Origin: CAVVMA01 sp963830715
GTDB taxonomy: Bacteria; Desulfobacterota; Binatia; Binatales; Binataceae
Assembly: GCA_963830715.1 (NCBI GenBank)
Contig: CAWHNS010000020.1
Location: forward strand, 1 to 64,000
Length of the DNA stretch: 64,000 nucleotides
Reading direction: 5' to 3'
The notes under the pieces were generated by a model. It ran no database searches. It was given only the letters and a program-made list of their open reading frames with translations, and was not told where the DNA came from. Shown piece after piece: positions 33,396 through 42,769 of this stretch (position 1 is its first letter; every line of letters begins with the position of its first letter). Made by a program: the position numbers and the translations under genes.

Positions 33396-34691
33396 TCATC
33401 CGTGGTTACGCCTCAATTCCGCCTCGACCTCGCCGGCGGCTTCGAGCACGCGTGTGACATTCTCCGCCATGAATCCGGTCAGAAGCTCCGCGCGCGCCGG
33501 GTCGGCAAGGCTGCGCGCCTTCCCCGCGATCGTCTCCGCGCGGTCGAGCATTTCCTCTTCGAGCGGCCTGAAATGCCGCCAGGCTATCGGCGCGAGGCGC
33601 TCCGGCGCCCGCGCGACGAGATCCTGAATCGTCTTCATCCGCCACCAGGGCGAATCAGCCGACGGTTCGAGGCCGCCTGCGGCCAGCGTCGGCGGAATCG
33701 TTCCAGCCGCATAGAGCGGGAAGAAGATTCCCGTGCACGGCGCGCACATCGAGGCCCACATTACGGGCGGCTGGCCCGAGTCCGGCGCCGGAATCTCGGC
33801 GACCATGCTCGCCGTCGTGCATGTGAAGTCGGTGTGCATGCATAGCGAATAGCGCCGCTCGCTCTCCGGCGGCGCCGTAATCACCGGCATCTCGCCCATC
33901 TCGTAATGGTCTCGCAGCACGCGCATCATGTCGCGCACCGAGCGATGTCCGCTGGCCGCGACCAGCTCGCGGCTGCGCGCCAGCCGCGCCAGCGCGGAGA
34001 AGGACGTAGGATGCGCCTGGTCGGCGTATGCCGCGGCGAAATCGAACGGCGCACGCTCGTCGCACCATCCACGCTCGCGCGCGTGCTCGCGCACGTCAGA
34101 CGATGCGCGATCGCAGGCAGTTGTACCGATGCGATTCGAGATGCTCGCGCAATCGTGGACGCTGCGCGCCGCCCACTGGCGGCCCGAGCTTTCGAGCACC
34201 CAGGCACTGGCGTGATCCGCGATCAGGAATCCGTTGGAGTAGCGCCAGTCGAAATCGTGAGCGGCTGAGCCGCCCTGCCCGTACCGCTCGATAAGGCCGC
34301 CGATCAGATCCACCGCCGCGCTCGCATTCGTCGCGCGCTCGAGTCCGAGGCGAACCAGATCCATCCCGAGCAGGCCGATCCCGGGCAGCGATTCCCTGGT
34401 GACAAGCGCCTCGTTGCCGATCGCCACGCCGCAATCGTTGATGCCGTGTTCCAGACCCCATAGCCATGCCGGACGCGACCCGATGAATCCGCAAGTCCGA
34501 TCGACCTGCGGAATCTCGACGTACTGGCATCCCAGGCGGCCGCCGGGCGCGTGATACCGGCGCGGCGCCTGAAACAGCGGCTGGCATTCCCGCGCCGGCC
34601 GGTCGCTGTTCTTCGCGAAGATCGTCGCGCCGCTAGTGGTCCGCGCCGGCAGCACCACCATCGTGTCGCAACTGGGGAGTGCGAGATTCAC
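33396..34691 (-). CDS. secernin-like peptidase C69 family protein
   Basis: A 431-residue Ntn-hydrolase of the secernin/dipeptidase C69 group. The N-terminal stretch LALPSCDTMVVLPARTTSGA holds the conserved Cys that becomes the N-terminal nucleophile after propeptide removal (here residue 8). FAKNSDRPARECQPLF follows, as in secernins. Further motifs are GCQYVEIPQVDRTCGFIGSR, GVAIGNEAL and HTDFTCTTASMVAEIP. Activity is probably hydrolysis of an amide or peptide. It lies 6 bp after the oxygenase gene on the same strand, so the two are likely co-transcribed. Confidence 0.85.
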   Translation of the reverse strand: MNLALPSCDTMVVLPARTTSGATIFAKNSDRPARECQPLFQAPRRYHAPGGRLGCQYVEIPQVDRTCGFIGSRPAWLWGLEHGINDCGVAIGNEALVTRESLPGIGLLGMDLVRLGLERATNASAAVDLIGGLIERYGQGGSAAHDFDWRYSNGFLIADHASAWVLESSGRQWAARSVHDCASISNRIGTTACDRASSDVREHARERGWCDERAPFDFAAAYADQAHPTSFSALARLARSRELVAASGHRSVRDMMRVLRDHYEMGEMPVITAPPESERRYSLCMHTDFTCTTASMVAEIPAPDSGQPPVMWASMCAPCTGIFFPLYAAGTIPPTLAAGGLEPSADSPWWRMKTIQDLVARAPERLAPIAWRHFRPLEEEMLDRAETIAGKARSLADPARAELLTGFMAENVTRVLEAAGEVEAELRRNHG

Positions 34692-34697
34692 CCGGAG

Positions 34698-35867
34698 TTA
34701 CAAGTAGAGCGAGGCCTGTCCGATACCCAGATACAGCCGCCCGGTCTCTTCGTAAAGCGCGGCACTGACCATCCGATGCTGAGTGATGGCGTGCGCGTCG
34801 CGGAAGCATCGCTGCAAGGGACTGGCGGCATGGACCGACGAACCGCCGCCGGCGTTGTACATCAGATCGACCGCCTTCGCCGATTCCCAGGTCGCGTTCG
34901 CCGCCGCCAGGCGAAGGTCGCGACGCTCCTCGACCGACGGTGGCGATCCCGCGGACGCTGTGATCCACGCCGCATCGATCGCGTCGAACAGAAACGCGCG
35001 CGCCGATCGGAGCGCGGCCTCCGCCCGCGCCACGTCGGCCTGGATTCTCGGCGACTGGGCGAGCGTCTGACGTTCCCAGGTCGGTTTCTTGCTGGTCGCC
35101 AAGGCGGCGAGTTCCTCGATCGCGCGCCTGCAGATTCCGAGCGCGACTGCGCAGACGCCCAGAGCGAGAAGGCCGAACATCGGGAAGCGGCAGAGCGGCG
35201 CCTTGACCAATGGGGCCGCGACGCCGAGCGCGATCGCGCGGCCCTCGGGAACGAACGCATCATGTACCTGAAAGTCGTGGCTTCCGGTGCCCCGCAATCC
35301 CGACGAGTACCAGGTATCGAGGATTTCCGTCTGATCGGCGGAGAACATCATCAATTTGATCTCCGGTTCCCCGTTGGCGAGCCGGCGCGGCCCCTCGCCG
35401 TCCATCACCAGCGAGCCCCCGACGATCCATTGGCAGTTCTGGGTGCCGCTGCCCCATTGCCATCGACCGGTCACGCGATATCCGCCCTGTGTGGGGATTG
35501 CCTTGCCCGTCGGCGCGACCGCGCCTCCGCTAATCACATTGGGATCGTCGGCATAAATCTCGCGCGCCCACCGTTCGGGAAGAAGTCCGGCGAGAATCGC
35601 GGTGACGGCGCCGATCATCAGACACCATCCGGCCGACCCATCGGCTCGCGACAGCTCCTCAATCACGCGCACGCAGTCGATCGGATGGAGTTCCGCGCCG
35701 TTGTAGATTTTGGGGATCGAGATGCGAAACAGGCCGGCCTCGGCGAACTTGCGCGCCAAGTCGGCGGGAAGGCGCCGCGCCGCTTCGATCTCGGCGGCCC
35801 GCGCGCTGACCTCAGGCGCCAGCGCCCTGGCGGCCTCGAGTTCGGGGAAACCCGCGTTGTGGTTCAC
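34698..35867 (-). CDS. acyl-CoA dehydrogenase-fold flavin monooxygenase (HsaA-like)
   Basis: A 389-residue protein with the acyl-CoA dehydrogenase fold but the sequence style of group D flavin-dependent monooxygenases (HsaA and relatives). Features include RRLPADLARKFAEAGLFRIS, VIEELSRADGSAGWCLMIGA, GGYRVTGRWQWGSGTQNCQW and a late GGGSSVHAASPLQRCFRDAH. The catalytic Glu of acyl-CoA dehydrogenases is not evident. It would hydroxylate a phenolic or steroid-derived substrate with reduced flavin from a separate reductase not seen here. This would supply catechols for meta cleavage, as encoded at 9.5-13 kb. Confidence 0.8.
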   Translation of the reverse strand: MNHNAGFPELEAARALAPEVSARAAEIEAARRLPADLARKFAEAGLFRISIPKIYNGAELHPIDCVRVIEELSRADGSAGWCLMIGAVTAILAGLLPERWAREIYADDPNVISGGAVAPTGKAIPTQGGYRVTGRWQWGSGTQNCQWIVGGSLVMDGEGPRRLANGEPEIKLMMFSADQTEILDTWYSSGLRGTGSHDFQVHDAFVPEGRAIALGVAAPLVKAPLCRFPMFGLLALGVCAVALGICRRAIEELAALATSKKPTWERQTLAQSPRIQADVARAEAALRSARAFLFDAIDAAWITASAGSPPSVEERRDLRLAAANATWESAKAVDLMYNAGGGSSVHAASPLQRCFRDAHAITQHRMVSAALYEETGRLYLGIGQASLYL

Positions 35868-35893
35868 GATCAGTGACAGCCGTTGGCGCTTCC

Positions 35894-37189
35894 CTATCGG
35901 TAGGGGTTCGGACCCGAGGCCAAGGCGGCCCCGGAATCAAGGCCCGTAGCGGGACCGGAGATAATCGCGCTGGGCGCTACGTTGCCATGGCTGCCCGGCG
36001 GATAGACGACGATGGCCGAGTATTCGTGCCCTACGGTCCCGCCCCCACCCAGGATGTAGACGTTGCCGCGGGCGTCGACCGCCATGTAGCTAATGGCGGT
36101 GAGCGGAAAGTTCGGGCCCCCGAAACTGCCGATCGGTGTTGCGTTGCCCTTGCTGCCGGGGGCATAAACGACAACGCCGTCGTCGTAACAGATATCGGCC
36201 GGGCCCGGTCCGCATTGGTACGGAAAACCCATTGTCACAACGTATAGCCGGCCTGCCGAATCGATCGTCATTGCGACGGCCTCAGCAATCGCGCCATAAA
36301 ACGGGCCAGACGCGTCGGTGATGATTGCATCGGGCACGGCGCCGGAGTTTCCTTTGCGATACTCGGTGATGCAGCCGGAATCTTGGCAAGCAGAAGCGTT
36401 AGGATTGAGGTCGTTCAGCACGTAGAGATTTCCCGCCCCGTCGGCCGCAATCAACTGGACGCTACCAGTTTCGTTGTTGATGGGGGGGAACGGGCCTAAC
36501 AGGGTAGCGCTCGGCGCCTGGTCGCCGCTGCTACCCGGTGCATACACGAGTATGCAATTTCCCAAGTCCCCGGTCGCGTAGAGGTTGCCATGGCTGTCGA
36601 CCGCGATCGGGTACGTGAGGCTTTGACACTGCTCCGATGTAGGCCCCGTGATGACGGCAGCCGGCTTCTTATTGATGCCGCTGGCCCCGGCCGAATACAC
36701 GTAAATTTGAAACTCGCCCGCCACGTAGATGGTGCCGTCCGGGGCCACCGCGATTCCACCGTCAGAGCCGAAGCCGAAATCCGGGCCCGTGAATCCTGCC
36801 ACGAACGCCTGGTCGCCCTTGCTGCCTGCGGGAAACACTGTGACGCTGTCTGGAAGCAGCGAGCTTTTCTTCTCACCGGGAAGGAGTAGACCGATGTCGA
36901 GGACATAGAGCGCCGCCGCCTGCGAGACCGGAGTATGGGTCGGAGTCGGCGTGCGCTTGGGCGTCGGTGTCGGCGTGCGCTTGGGTGTAGGGGTGCGCTT
37001 GGGCGTCGGTGTCGGCGTGCGCTTGGACGCCTGCGGACCGGCCGTGGCCTGCGAGGCCTCAGGCGTGGCAGTCAGGCCAAGCGGAGAATCAGCAGGAGCT
37101 GCGGGAATCGGGCAGAGCGTGATCGCACCCACAATTGCTACAAGCGTGAGACCCCGAACCCGCCGGCGGAAGTTGAAAGGTTTTGGCAC
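35894..37189 (-). CDS. exported NHL-like beta-propeller protein with Pro-Thr linker
   Basis: A 431-residue exported protein. The signal peptide is GLTLVAIVGAITLCPIPAAP. A linker of RTPTPTPK-type repeats lies at about 55-85. The rest is a series of about six propeller blades, each with a 'GN(L/V)Y' motif and a 'VYAPGS.G....' motif (IAVAPDGTIYVAGEFQIYVY, VDSHGNLYATGD, VDARGNVYILGGGG). These are secreted NHL/SMP-30-like repeats. It shares the Pro-Thr linker style with the 50-60 kb cluster but not its C-terminal domain. Surface or periplasmic role; ligand unknown. Confidence 0.82.
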   Translation of the reverse strand: MPKPFNFRRRVRGLTLVAIVGAITLCPIPAAPADSPLGLTATPEASQATAGPQASKRTPTPTPKRTPTPKRTPTPTPKRTPTPTHTPVSQAAALYVLDIGLLLPGEKKSSLLPDSVTVFPAGSKGDQAFVAGFTGPDFGFGSDGGIAVAPDGTIYVAGEFQIYVYSAGASGINKKPAAVITGPTSEQCQSLTYPIAVDSHGNLYATGDLGNCILVYAPGSSGDQAPSATLLGPFPPINNETGSVQLIAADGAGNLYVLNDLNPNASACQDSGCITEYRKGNSGAVPDAIITDASGPFYGAIAEAVAMTIDSAGRLYVVTMGFPYQCGPGPADICYDDGVVVYAPGSKGNATPIGSFGGPNFPLTAISYMAVDARGNVYILGGGGTVGHEYSAIVVYPPGSHGNVAPSAIISGPATGLDSGAALASGPNPYR

Positions 37190-37523
37190 GTTCCGCTTCG
37201 ATCCCCCCGTAATTTAATCGAGGAGCATGGCTAACATCGGTCGGCGAACTTGTCAAGTAATGCGCTCGCGACAGCTTGAAATATATCCAGCGAGGAATCT
37301 GGGTGATCGCAGTATCGAATACCAGTATATATGGGTCCTTGATGAAGGCTTTCTTCACCCGTCGGGATATGAGCTCGTCAAACGCGTCACGACCGACTTG
37401 AACGCTTGCGCCCGTGATGTTGTAGGTATTGATGATCTCTATGAACTTCAAAATACAAGACTCGTATCTCTGGTCCCACCAGTCCGTTAATGGTTTTGTC
37501 CTTCGCTTCGGGTATTCGGTCAT
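37089..37523 (-). CDS. hypothetical protein in AT-rich patch, possibly truncated
   Basis: A 144-residue open frame starting MTEYPKRRTKPLTDWWDQRY. The first 100 residues look protein-like (CILKFIEIINTYNITGASVQ, FDELISRRVKKAFIKDPYIL). The last 35 overlap the start of the propeller gene in another frame and look unnatural, so the true 3' end has probably been lost. Base composition is clearly more AT-rich than in neighbours, suggesting transferred DNA. Not recognised. Confidence 0.4.
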   Translation of the reverse strand: MTEYPKRRTKPLTDWWDQRYESCILKFIEIINTYNITGASVQVGRDAFDELISRRVKKAFIKDPYILVFDTAITQIPRWIYFKLSRAHYLTSSPTDVSHAPRLNYGGIEAERAKTFQLPPAGSGSHACSNCGCDHALPDSRSSC

Positions 37524-37700
37524 GTGAAAAGCCTTCAGGCCGAAGCCTTCTCTAAGTAACTTGTCACCTGATTTTCCTTCCCGCGTGACGATCGAATGCG
37601 GACAGGAAAGATAGGCGACGTCGAGGAACGAGATCTCGGGCCGGCGAATTGCGCGAAGGGATGTGAGCGTAGTGGTCCCTCCGGTATAGAGTCAAATGGC

Positions 37701-39284
37701 ATGATGTCAGGCCCGGCTCTGCGGCATCAGATCGTCTCCGCGACGAGCGTCGCGCTGCTGATCGCGGCGTTCGCGGTGGGGGCCGGGCTGCGCATGGTTC
37801 GGCTCGATCAATCGCCGCCCGGGCTCAACCAGGACGAAGCGTGCAACGGTTACGATGCCTACAGCATCTATTCCACCGGCCGCGACCAGCACGGCAATTT
37901 CCTGCCGCTTGCGATTCAGGGATTCAACGATTACCGGATGCCCCTGTTCGACTATTCGCTCGTGCCGCTGGTCGGCGCGCTCGGGCTGAAGTCCGCGACG
38001 GTGCGGCTGGGAGCGGCGATCTGGGGCCTGGTGGACATCGGTGCGATCGCGATTCTGGCGGGGCTGATTCTGGGATGGCCGGGCGCGGCGATCGCGGTCC
38101 TGCTCGCTGCGATGTCGCCGTGGCATCTGCCGTTCAGCCGGTTCGCGGAGGAACCGATCACCGCCTCGGCGACGATCGACCTGGCGATGGCCTGCTTCTT
38201 CCTCTGGCTCATCCGGCGCCGCAGCCATTGGCTGATGCTGAGCGCGTTGTTCTTCGGGCTCTCGCTCTATTCGTATTCGATAACCAAACTCTTCACTCCG
38301 CTGATGATCGGATTGCTGGGGCTTTTGTATTGGCGCGATCTTCGCGGCTCCTGGAAGGCCGCGCTGGGAGCGATCGCGATCGTCGCGCTGTTCGCCATGC
38401 CCCAAGCGCTAATGTTCCTGCGTCATCCCGCCCAGATGCAGGCGCGTTTCAGGCAGATATCCGTGTTCTCCGTCCATGCTCCGCTGATCGCTCGCCTCGG
38501 TCTCTTCGCATCGGGATTTGCCAGTCATTTCAGGCCGTCGTTCCTGTTCTTCGCAGGCGACAATTCGCTGACGCTGCATCCGCGCGGGTTCGGTCAACTT
38601 CTGCCGGAGCAGATGCTGTTGGTCACGATCGCGCTGATTGCCATGCTCGGCCGGCGCCGGCAAAAGCTCGGCATCCTGCTGATCGGATGGTTGCTGCTTG
38701 CGGCGCTGCCGGGCGCGATGCTGTGGAATGCTCCGCATTCGCAACATGACGTGCTGGCGTTCACGCCCTGGCTGTTGCTCTCGGCGCTCGGGTTCGTCGC
38801 GCTGCTCGAATTCGACTCGGTCCCGCCGATCTTCAGGGCCGGCGCGGTGGCGATAATCGTTGGCGCGACGATAGTGCATGGCGTGCGGTTCGCGAGAGTG
38901 TACTTTGACGATTATCCTGTGATGGCCGAACGCGATTATGCATATGGGATGGACCAGGTCGTGCACACGGTGGAATCGCTTAATGTTGACGGAGCCAAGC
39001 CGATCGTAATCACCGACGCGATCAACCAGCCGTATATCTACGTGCTGTTCTACAAGCCCGAGCCGCCATCGCTGTTTCAGGGCGGTCTGTTGGATCAGCA
39101 GCCGGGATTGTTCGGAAACGTGCTCCGCTTCGAGCAGTTCTGGTTTTTCGATCCGGCGCAGGCTTATCCGCAATTCGACCATGCGATACTGGTCTATCCG
39201 GCAAGCGAGACTCTTCCCGCGCCCGCCGCGGCCACGGTCCGGTATCCCGACGGCAGCGCGGCGTACAACATAGTCGTGAAGTGA
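37701..39284 (+). CDS. GT-C fold membrane glycosyltransferase (PMT/ArnT-like)
   Basis: A 527-residue integral membrane protein with about 10-12 hydrophobic segments. After the first one comes the acidic motif LNQDEACNGYDAYSI (about residues 43-57). This D-E pair in the first extracytoplasmic loop is the hallmark of GT-C enzymes that use polyprenyl-phosphate sugars. A C-terminal extracytoplasmic domain follows the last helix (about 420-527). Start chosen at the ATG-ATG pair at 37701. It would transfer a sugar to lipid or protein in the periplasm. Acceptor unknown. Confidence 0.82.
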   Translation: MMSGPALRHQIVSATSVALLIAAFAVGAGLRMVRLDQSPPGLNQDEACNGYDAYSIYSTGRDQHGNFLPLAIQGFNDYRMPLFDYSLVPLVGALGLKSATVRLGAAIWGLVDIGAIAILAGLILGWPGAAIAVLLAAMSPWHLPFSRFAEEPITASATIDLAMACFFLWLIRRRSHWLMLSALFFGLSLYSYSITKLFTPLMIGLLGLLYWRDLRGSWKAALGAIAIVALFAMPQALMFLRHPAQMQARFRQISVFSVHAPLIARLGLFASGFASHFRPSFLFFAGDNSLTLHPRGFGQLLPEQMLLVTIALIAMLGRRRQKLGILLIGWLLLAALPGAMLWNAPHSQHDVLAFTPWLLLSALGFVALLEFDSVPPIFRAGAVAIIVGATIVHGVRFARVYFDDYPVMAERDYAYGMDQVVHTVESLNVDGAKPIVITDAINQPYIYVLFYKPEPPSLFQGGLLDQQPGLFGNVLRFEQFWFFDPAQAYPQFDHAILVYPASETLPAPAAATVRYPDGSAAYNIVVK

Positions 39285-39356
39285 GACGCCGGCGCTTGGG
39301 ACAGAAGAACAACCGCGCCGGGCGCTAATCTGCGCTCGATCTCCTCGTTGCGTCTT

Positions 39357-39752
39357 TCATCGCGGCGGGTCCGGAGGAGAGTCTTGCGTTACGTGACTGC
39401 GCAGCCACGGGACCAGCTTGTCGAAGGTGAACTGGTTCGCTTCGTAGAGGGCTGCGACGAAAACGTAGGTCTCCTCAGCGTCCGCCGTGAGGCGCGCGCC
39501 GTTGATGGCGAGAAAAGTATACGTGGCAGCGAAAGCCGTCCGCTTGTTGCCGTCGATGAAGGGATGGTTCTGCGCGAGGCTCTCCCAGAGCGCGGCGGCT
39601 TCCTCGATCAGGTCGGCGTAATAACCGGTCTGCGGGCGGTAGAGGGCGGCTTCCAGCAGCCCTTGATCCCTGACGCCCTGGGCGCCGCCATAGCGTTCGA
39701 TCTGGTCGGCATGCATGGCCAGCACTTCGGCCACGGTGAGGTAGTCGGTCAT
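39357..39752 (-). CDS. doc: Doc-type Fic-fold toxin
   Basis: A 131-residue death-on-curing toxin. The Fic/Doc active site appears as ESLAQNHPFIDGNKRTAFAA, matching H-x-F-x-D-G-N-K-R. The N-terminal YLTVAEVLAMHADQIERYGG and LLEAALYRPQTGYYADLIEE are typical of Doc. Doc phosphorylates EF-Tu and so stops translation. It overlaps the antitoxin gene by 4 bp (ATGA), with antitoxin first, as in a normal type II module. Intact. Confidence 0.93.
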   Translation of the reverse strand: MTDYLTVAEVLAMHADQIERYGGAQGVRDQGLLEAALYRPQTGYYADLIEEAAALWESLAQNHPFIDGNKRTAFAATYTFLAINGARLTADAEETYVFVAALYEANQFTFDKLVPWLRSHVTQDSPPDPPR

Positions 39753-39976
39753 TCAGCGAGCTTCTTATAAAGAGGGCCATATTTTTCGTGGCTGGCGAGA
39801 TACGCTCCCATCACGTGCGGGCGCGGCTTGGCGTTCTTGTGCTTCTCGATCAGGTCGGCGAGAGCTTCGTCCACGAGGGCCTGAAGTTGCCGGCCTTCCT
39901 TCTCGGCGAGCGTGCGCACGGCCGACAGGATTTCCGAATTGACCTGGGTGGCGAATTTCTCGCGAGTCTGGGACAT
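39749..39976 (-). CDS. antitoxin of the Doc toxin (ribbon-helix-helix-like)
   Basis: A 75-residue protein. The N-terminal half (EKFATQVNSEILSAVRTLAE, EGRQLQALVDEALADLIEKH) looks like a ribbon-helix-helix DNA-binding fold. The C-terminal tail (HVMGAYLASHEKYGPLYKKL) would wrap the toxin. The start ATG at 39976 follows AGGAGAGG. It differs from classical Phd (which has a YefM fold). It probably represses its own operon at the repeats at 40007-40031. Confidence 0.85.
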   Translation of the reverse strand: MSQTREKFATQVNSEILSAVRTLAEKEGRQLQALVDEALADLIEKHKNAKPRPHVMGAYLASHEKYGPLYKKLAE

Positions 39977-40006
39977 GACGGACCTCTCCTATCTGGTGCC
40001 CCATGC

Positions 40007-40031
40007 TATCATGACATATCATGAAATGTCA
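40007..40031. promoter_or_regulatory. likely autoregulatory operator of the toxin-antitoxin operon
   Basis: ATCATGA occurs at 40008-40014 and 40018-40024, one helical turn apart. TGACAT (40012-40017) and ATGTCA (40026-40031) form an inverted repeat over the same bases. It lies about 30 bp upstream of the antitoxin start, where an RHH antitoxin would bind. Confidence 0.55.
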
Positions 40032-40143
40032 AGCAGTCGATGTGTCATCTATAGTCAAGGTCCGAGAGGCAAAGCGGTGGGATGGAAGAACGATCGGGCT
40101 TAGCGCTAGTCTCGCGAAGCGGATTCTCATCCCTGAATGGCCG

Positions 40144-42551
40144 ATGACATGGCGGGCTCGCTGGATCTGGGCGGAGCCTCCTCCTGTGATGGTCTCGCCG
40201 GTGGCGCCGGCGAGCCTCGCCGCCCAAGGCGATGCGCAATCGCTTCTGCTATCTGCGCCGCCGATTCCGGCTCGACAGCCTTGCGAAGAGGGTTCCGGCG
40301 CGCGTCACCGCTGACTCGCGGTTCCTCCTGTACGTGAATGGCAAGGAAGTCGCTCGCGGTCCGGCGCGCTCGATACCGGAACGCCTGGCCTATATCGAAC
40401 TGGATCTCGCGCCTCATCTGAAGACCGGAGACAACGCGATTGCCGCGCTGGTGAGGTTCTACGGAACGCCGATCCCATGGTGGCAGCCGGCGCGGCCGAG
40501 CCTGCAGTTGGGATATGGCTCGTTCGCCTTCGAAGCGCCGGAGATCGAGATAGTTAGCGATGCGTCGTGGAAAGGCCGCGCCGCTCCCTATCTGCAGGAT
40601 GTTCCGTCGTCGCGATTGCTTCCGGTGCCGCCGAACGAAATCCTCGACGGCGCTGAAATACCGATCGGATGGCAGGACGCGGAATTCGACGACTCGCGAT
40701 GGAAACCAGCGGCGGAGCTCTCCGCCGGAACGCTCGCCGTAAACCGCACCCGGATTCCGGTCGAGCCCCTATACCGCGCCGGAGCTCGCGGATATCGCGC
40801 CGCTGACTGCGATTCCGGTCGCGCTCGGCGAGCTCTCGCATCGCACCATCCCCGATATCGTTGGCGACGACCCGTGCGCCGCGTATCCGCCGGCGGAAGC
40901 AGGCGAATCGGCTCGCGACCGCGCGGCAACGATCATCACTTACGACGCCGGCGCGATCACGCTCGCGACGCCGTGGGTCGAGGTGCAGGGCCCGCGAGGC
41001 GCCGCGGTCAACCTGTACGTCGGCGAGGATTTGCGTAGCGACGGCGCCGCGGAAATCAGCCCGCGTTTCTATGCGACGCGCTACCGGCTGGCGGGTGGCG
41101 AGCGCGAGCGCGTCGAGGGCTTCGAGGCAGTTGGATTCCGCTACCTGAGCGTGATCGCGCGCGGCGGCGCCCGCGTCGAGAACGCCGGCGCGATCGAGCG
41201 GCGCTATCCGCGCTCCCCGGACGCGCGCTTTTCATGCGACGACGATCGCCTGAACGCGCTCTGGAGAATCGGCGCGCGCACGCTCGATGTGTGCTCGACC
41301 GATGCCTTCCTCGACTGTCCCTTCCGCGAACAGCGCGCATGGCTCGGCGATTCCTACATCCATGCGTTGTTGACTTACGTCACCAGCACGGACTGGCGCC
41401 TGGTCCGGCGCCATCTCAGGATTTGCGCTCAGTCTCAGCGCGCCGATGGGCTGCTCGCGATGGTCGCCGCGGGCGATTTCTCCAGAGCCTCGACCACGAT
41501 CCCCGATTTCTCACTCCATTGGGTACGGGCGCTGGCTCGATACCTGGAGTATTCGGGCGATATCGAGACGGTGCGCGAGCTGATTCCGGTTGCCGTCGAT
41601 GTGCTCGACGCCTTCGAGCGATTCAGGGCGGCGGACGGGCTGATTCGCCGGATGCCCGGATGGCTCTTTGTCGAACTGGGCGATGACCGAGCGGGCAGAG
41701 GTCGTGGGCGCGATCGATGCGCTATATGCGGCCGCGCTGCAGGACTTCGCGGCGATGAACGACCATCTCGGCGATGCGGCACAGGGCGCCGGCGCACGGC
41801 GGCGCGCGGCGCGCACGATCGCGGCCTTCGAGATGCTTTGGGACGAAGCGCAGGGGAGTGTACGTCGATGCCGCCGATGATTCTGGCGCTCGCCGCCGCG
41901 TCAGCCAGCAGACCAACGCGGCCGCGATCGTCTTCAGGATGCGCGCCCCAGCCGCGATGGGGGCGAATCATCGAGTGGATTCTCGACCCGCGCAGGATCA
42001 AAATCACGCCGACCATTTCGGACAATCGCGGCGCCTACGTGAGGCAACATCTCGATCCGTCGGCATACATGGAGTTCGACCCGGAACAAAACGTCGTCGC
42101 GGCGCAGCCGTTCTTCTCTCATTTCCTGCATCAAGCGATCGTGAGGGCCGGGCGTCGCGATCTGATCCCGAAGCTCTGCATGCGATGGTGGCCGCAGATC
42201 GAGCGCGGCAACACGACCTTCGAGGAATATTGGGACGGTCCGAGCGGCGAGGCGAGCCGATGTCATGCTTGGGCGGCAACGCCGACCTACGATCTGACCA
42301 CGCACGTGCTGGGAGTCCGTCCGGCCGCGGCGGGCTATACGCGCGCGGAAATCCGTCCGCTCTTCGGCTGGCTGACGCGTCTCGAAGGCCGCGTGCCGAC
42401 GCCCCACGGAATGATCGAGATCGATATCGATCGCGAGCGCGGCGGCACGATCGCGATTCCGCAGGGGATTGCCGTCGAGCTCGGCTTCGACGACGCGCCG
42501 CTCCGGGGCGGAGCTGTCGGTCCCGGTCGCCACGCGATCCCGCGCGCGTAG
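40144..42551 (+). CDS. GH78-like alpha-L-rhamnosidase (multiple frameshifts)
   Basis: The pieces join into a protein of about 800 residues with the GH78 layout. The N-terminal WRARWIWAEPP leads to a sugar-binding domain (FLLYVNGKEVARGPARSIPE). Then come beta-domain parts (GFRYLSVIA), the (alpha/alpha)6 catalytic barrel with CSTDAFLDCPFREQRAWLGD and YIHALLTYV, and a C-terminal domain with TRAEIRPLFGWLTRLEGRVP. The D-CP-RE-R-W-GD motif carries catalytic acids of the family. Frame breaks lie near 40225, 40785, 41685, 41860 and 41945. So many breaks mean either a decayed gene or poor sequence. It would remove terminal rhamnose from glycans or glycosides. Confidence 0.75.
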
Positions 42552-42560
42552 GCTCGCGCG

Positions 42561-42765
42561 ATGAACCGCCGGCATTTCATTCGGCTCGCGGCGCTCGCCG
42601 CGGTTGCGATCTGTTCGCCGCGCGTCCTCAGCGGTCGCTTACTGCGAGCTTCTGCCCGGAGCGATGCGATCCCCGCCGGCCATTTGCCGAGAGACGTCTC
42701 ATTGGGAAAAAGGCCGGCATGCCGCGGACATGCTGCTGCGCTGGCCTCGATTGCCGCATCAGTGA
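42561..42765 (+). CDS. small Tat-exported protein (frameshifted)
   Basis: About 67 residues. It begins with a twin-arginine signal (MNRRHFIRLAALAAVAICSP). After a one-base frame change near 42638 it continues YCELLPGAMRSPPAICRETS and HWEKGRHAADMLLRWPRLPH to a stop at 42765. Reading only the first frame gives an unnatural Arg/Ala-rich tail. Starts 9 bp after the rhamnosidase stop, so probably co-transcribed. Family unknown. Confidence 0.35.
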
Positions 42766-42769
42766 GATG

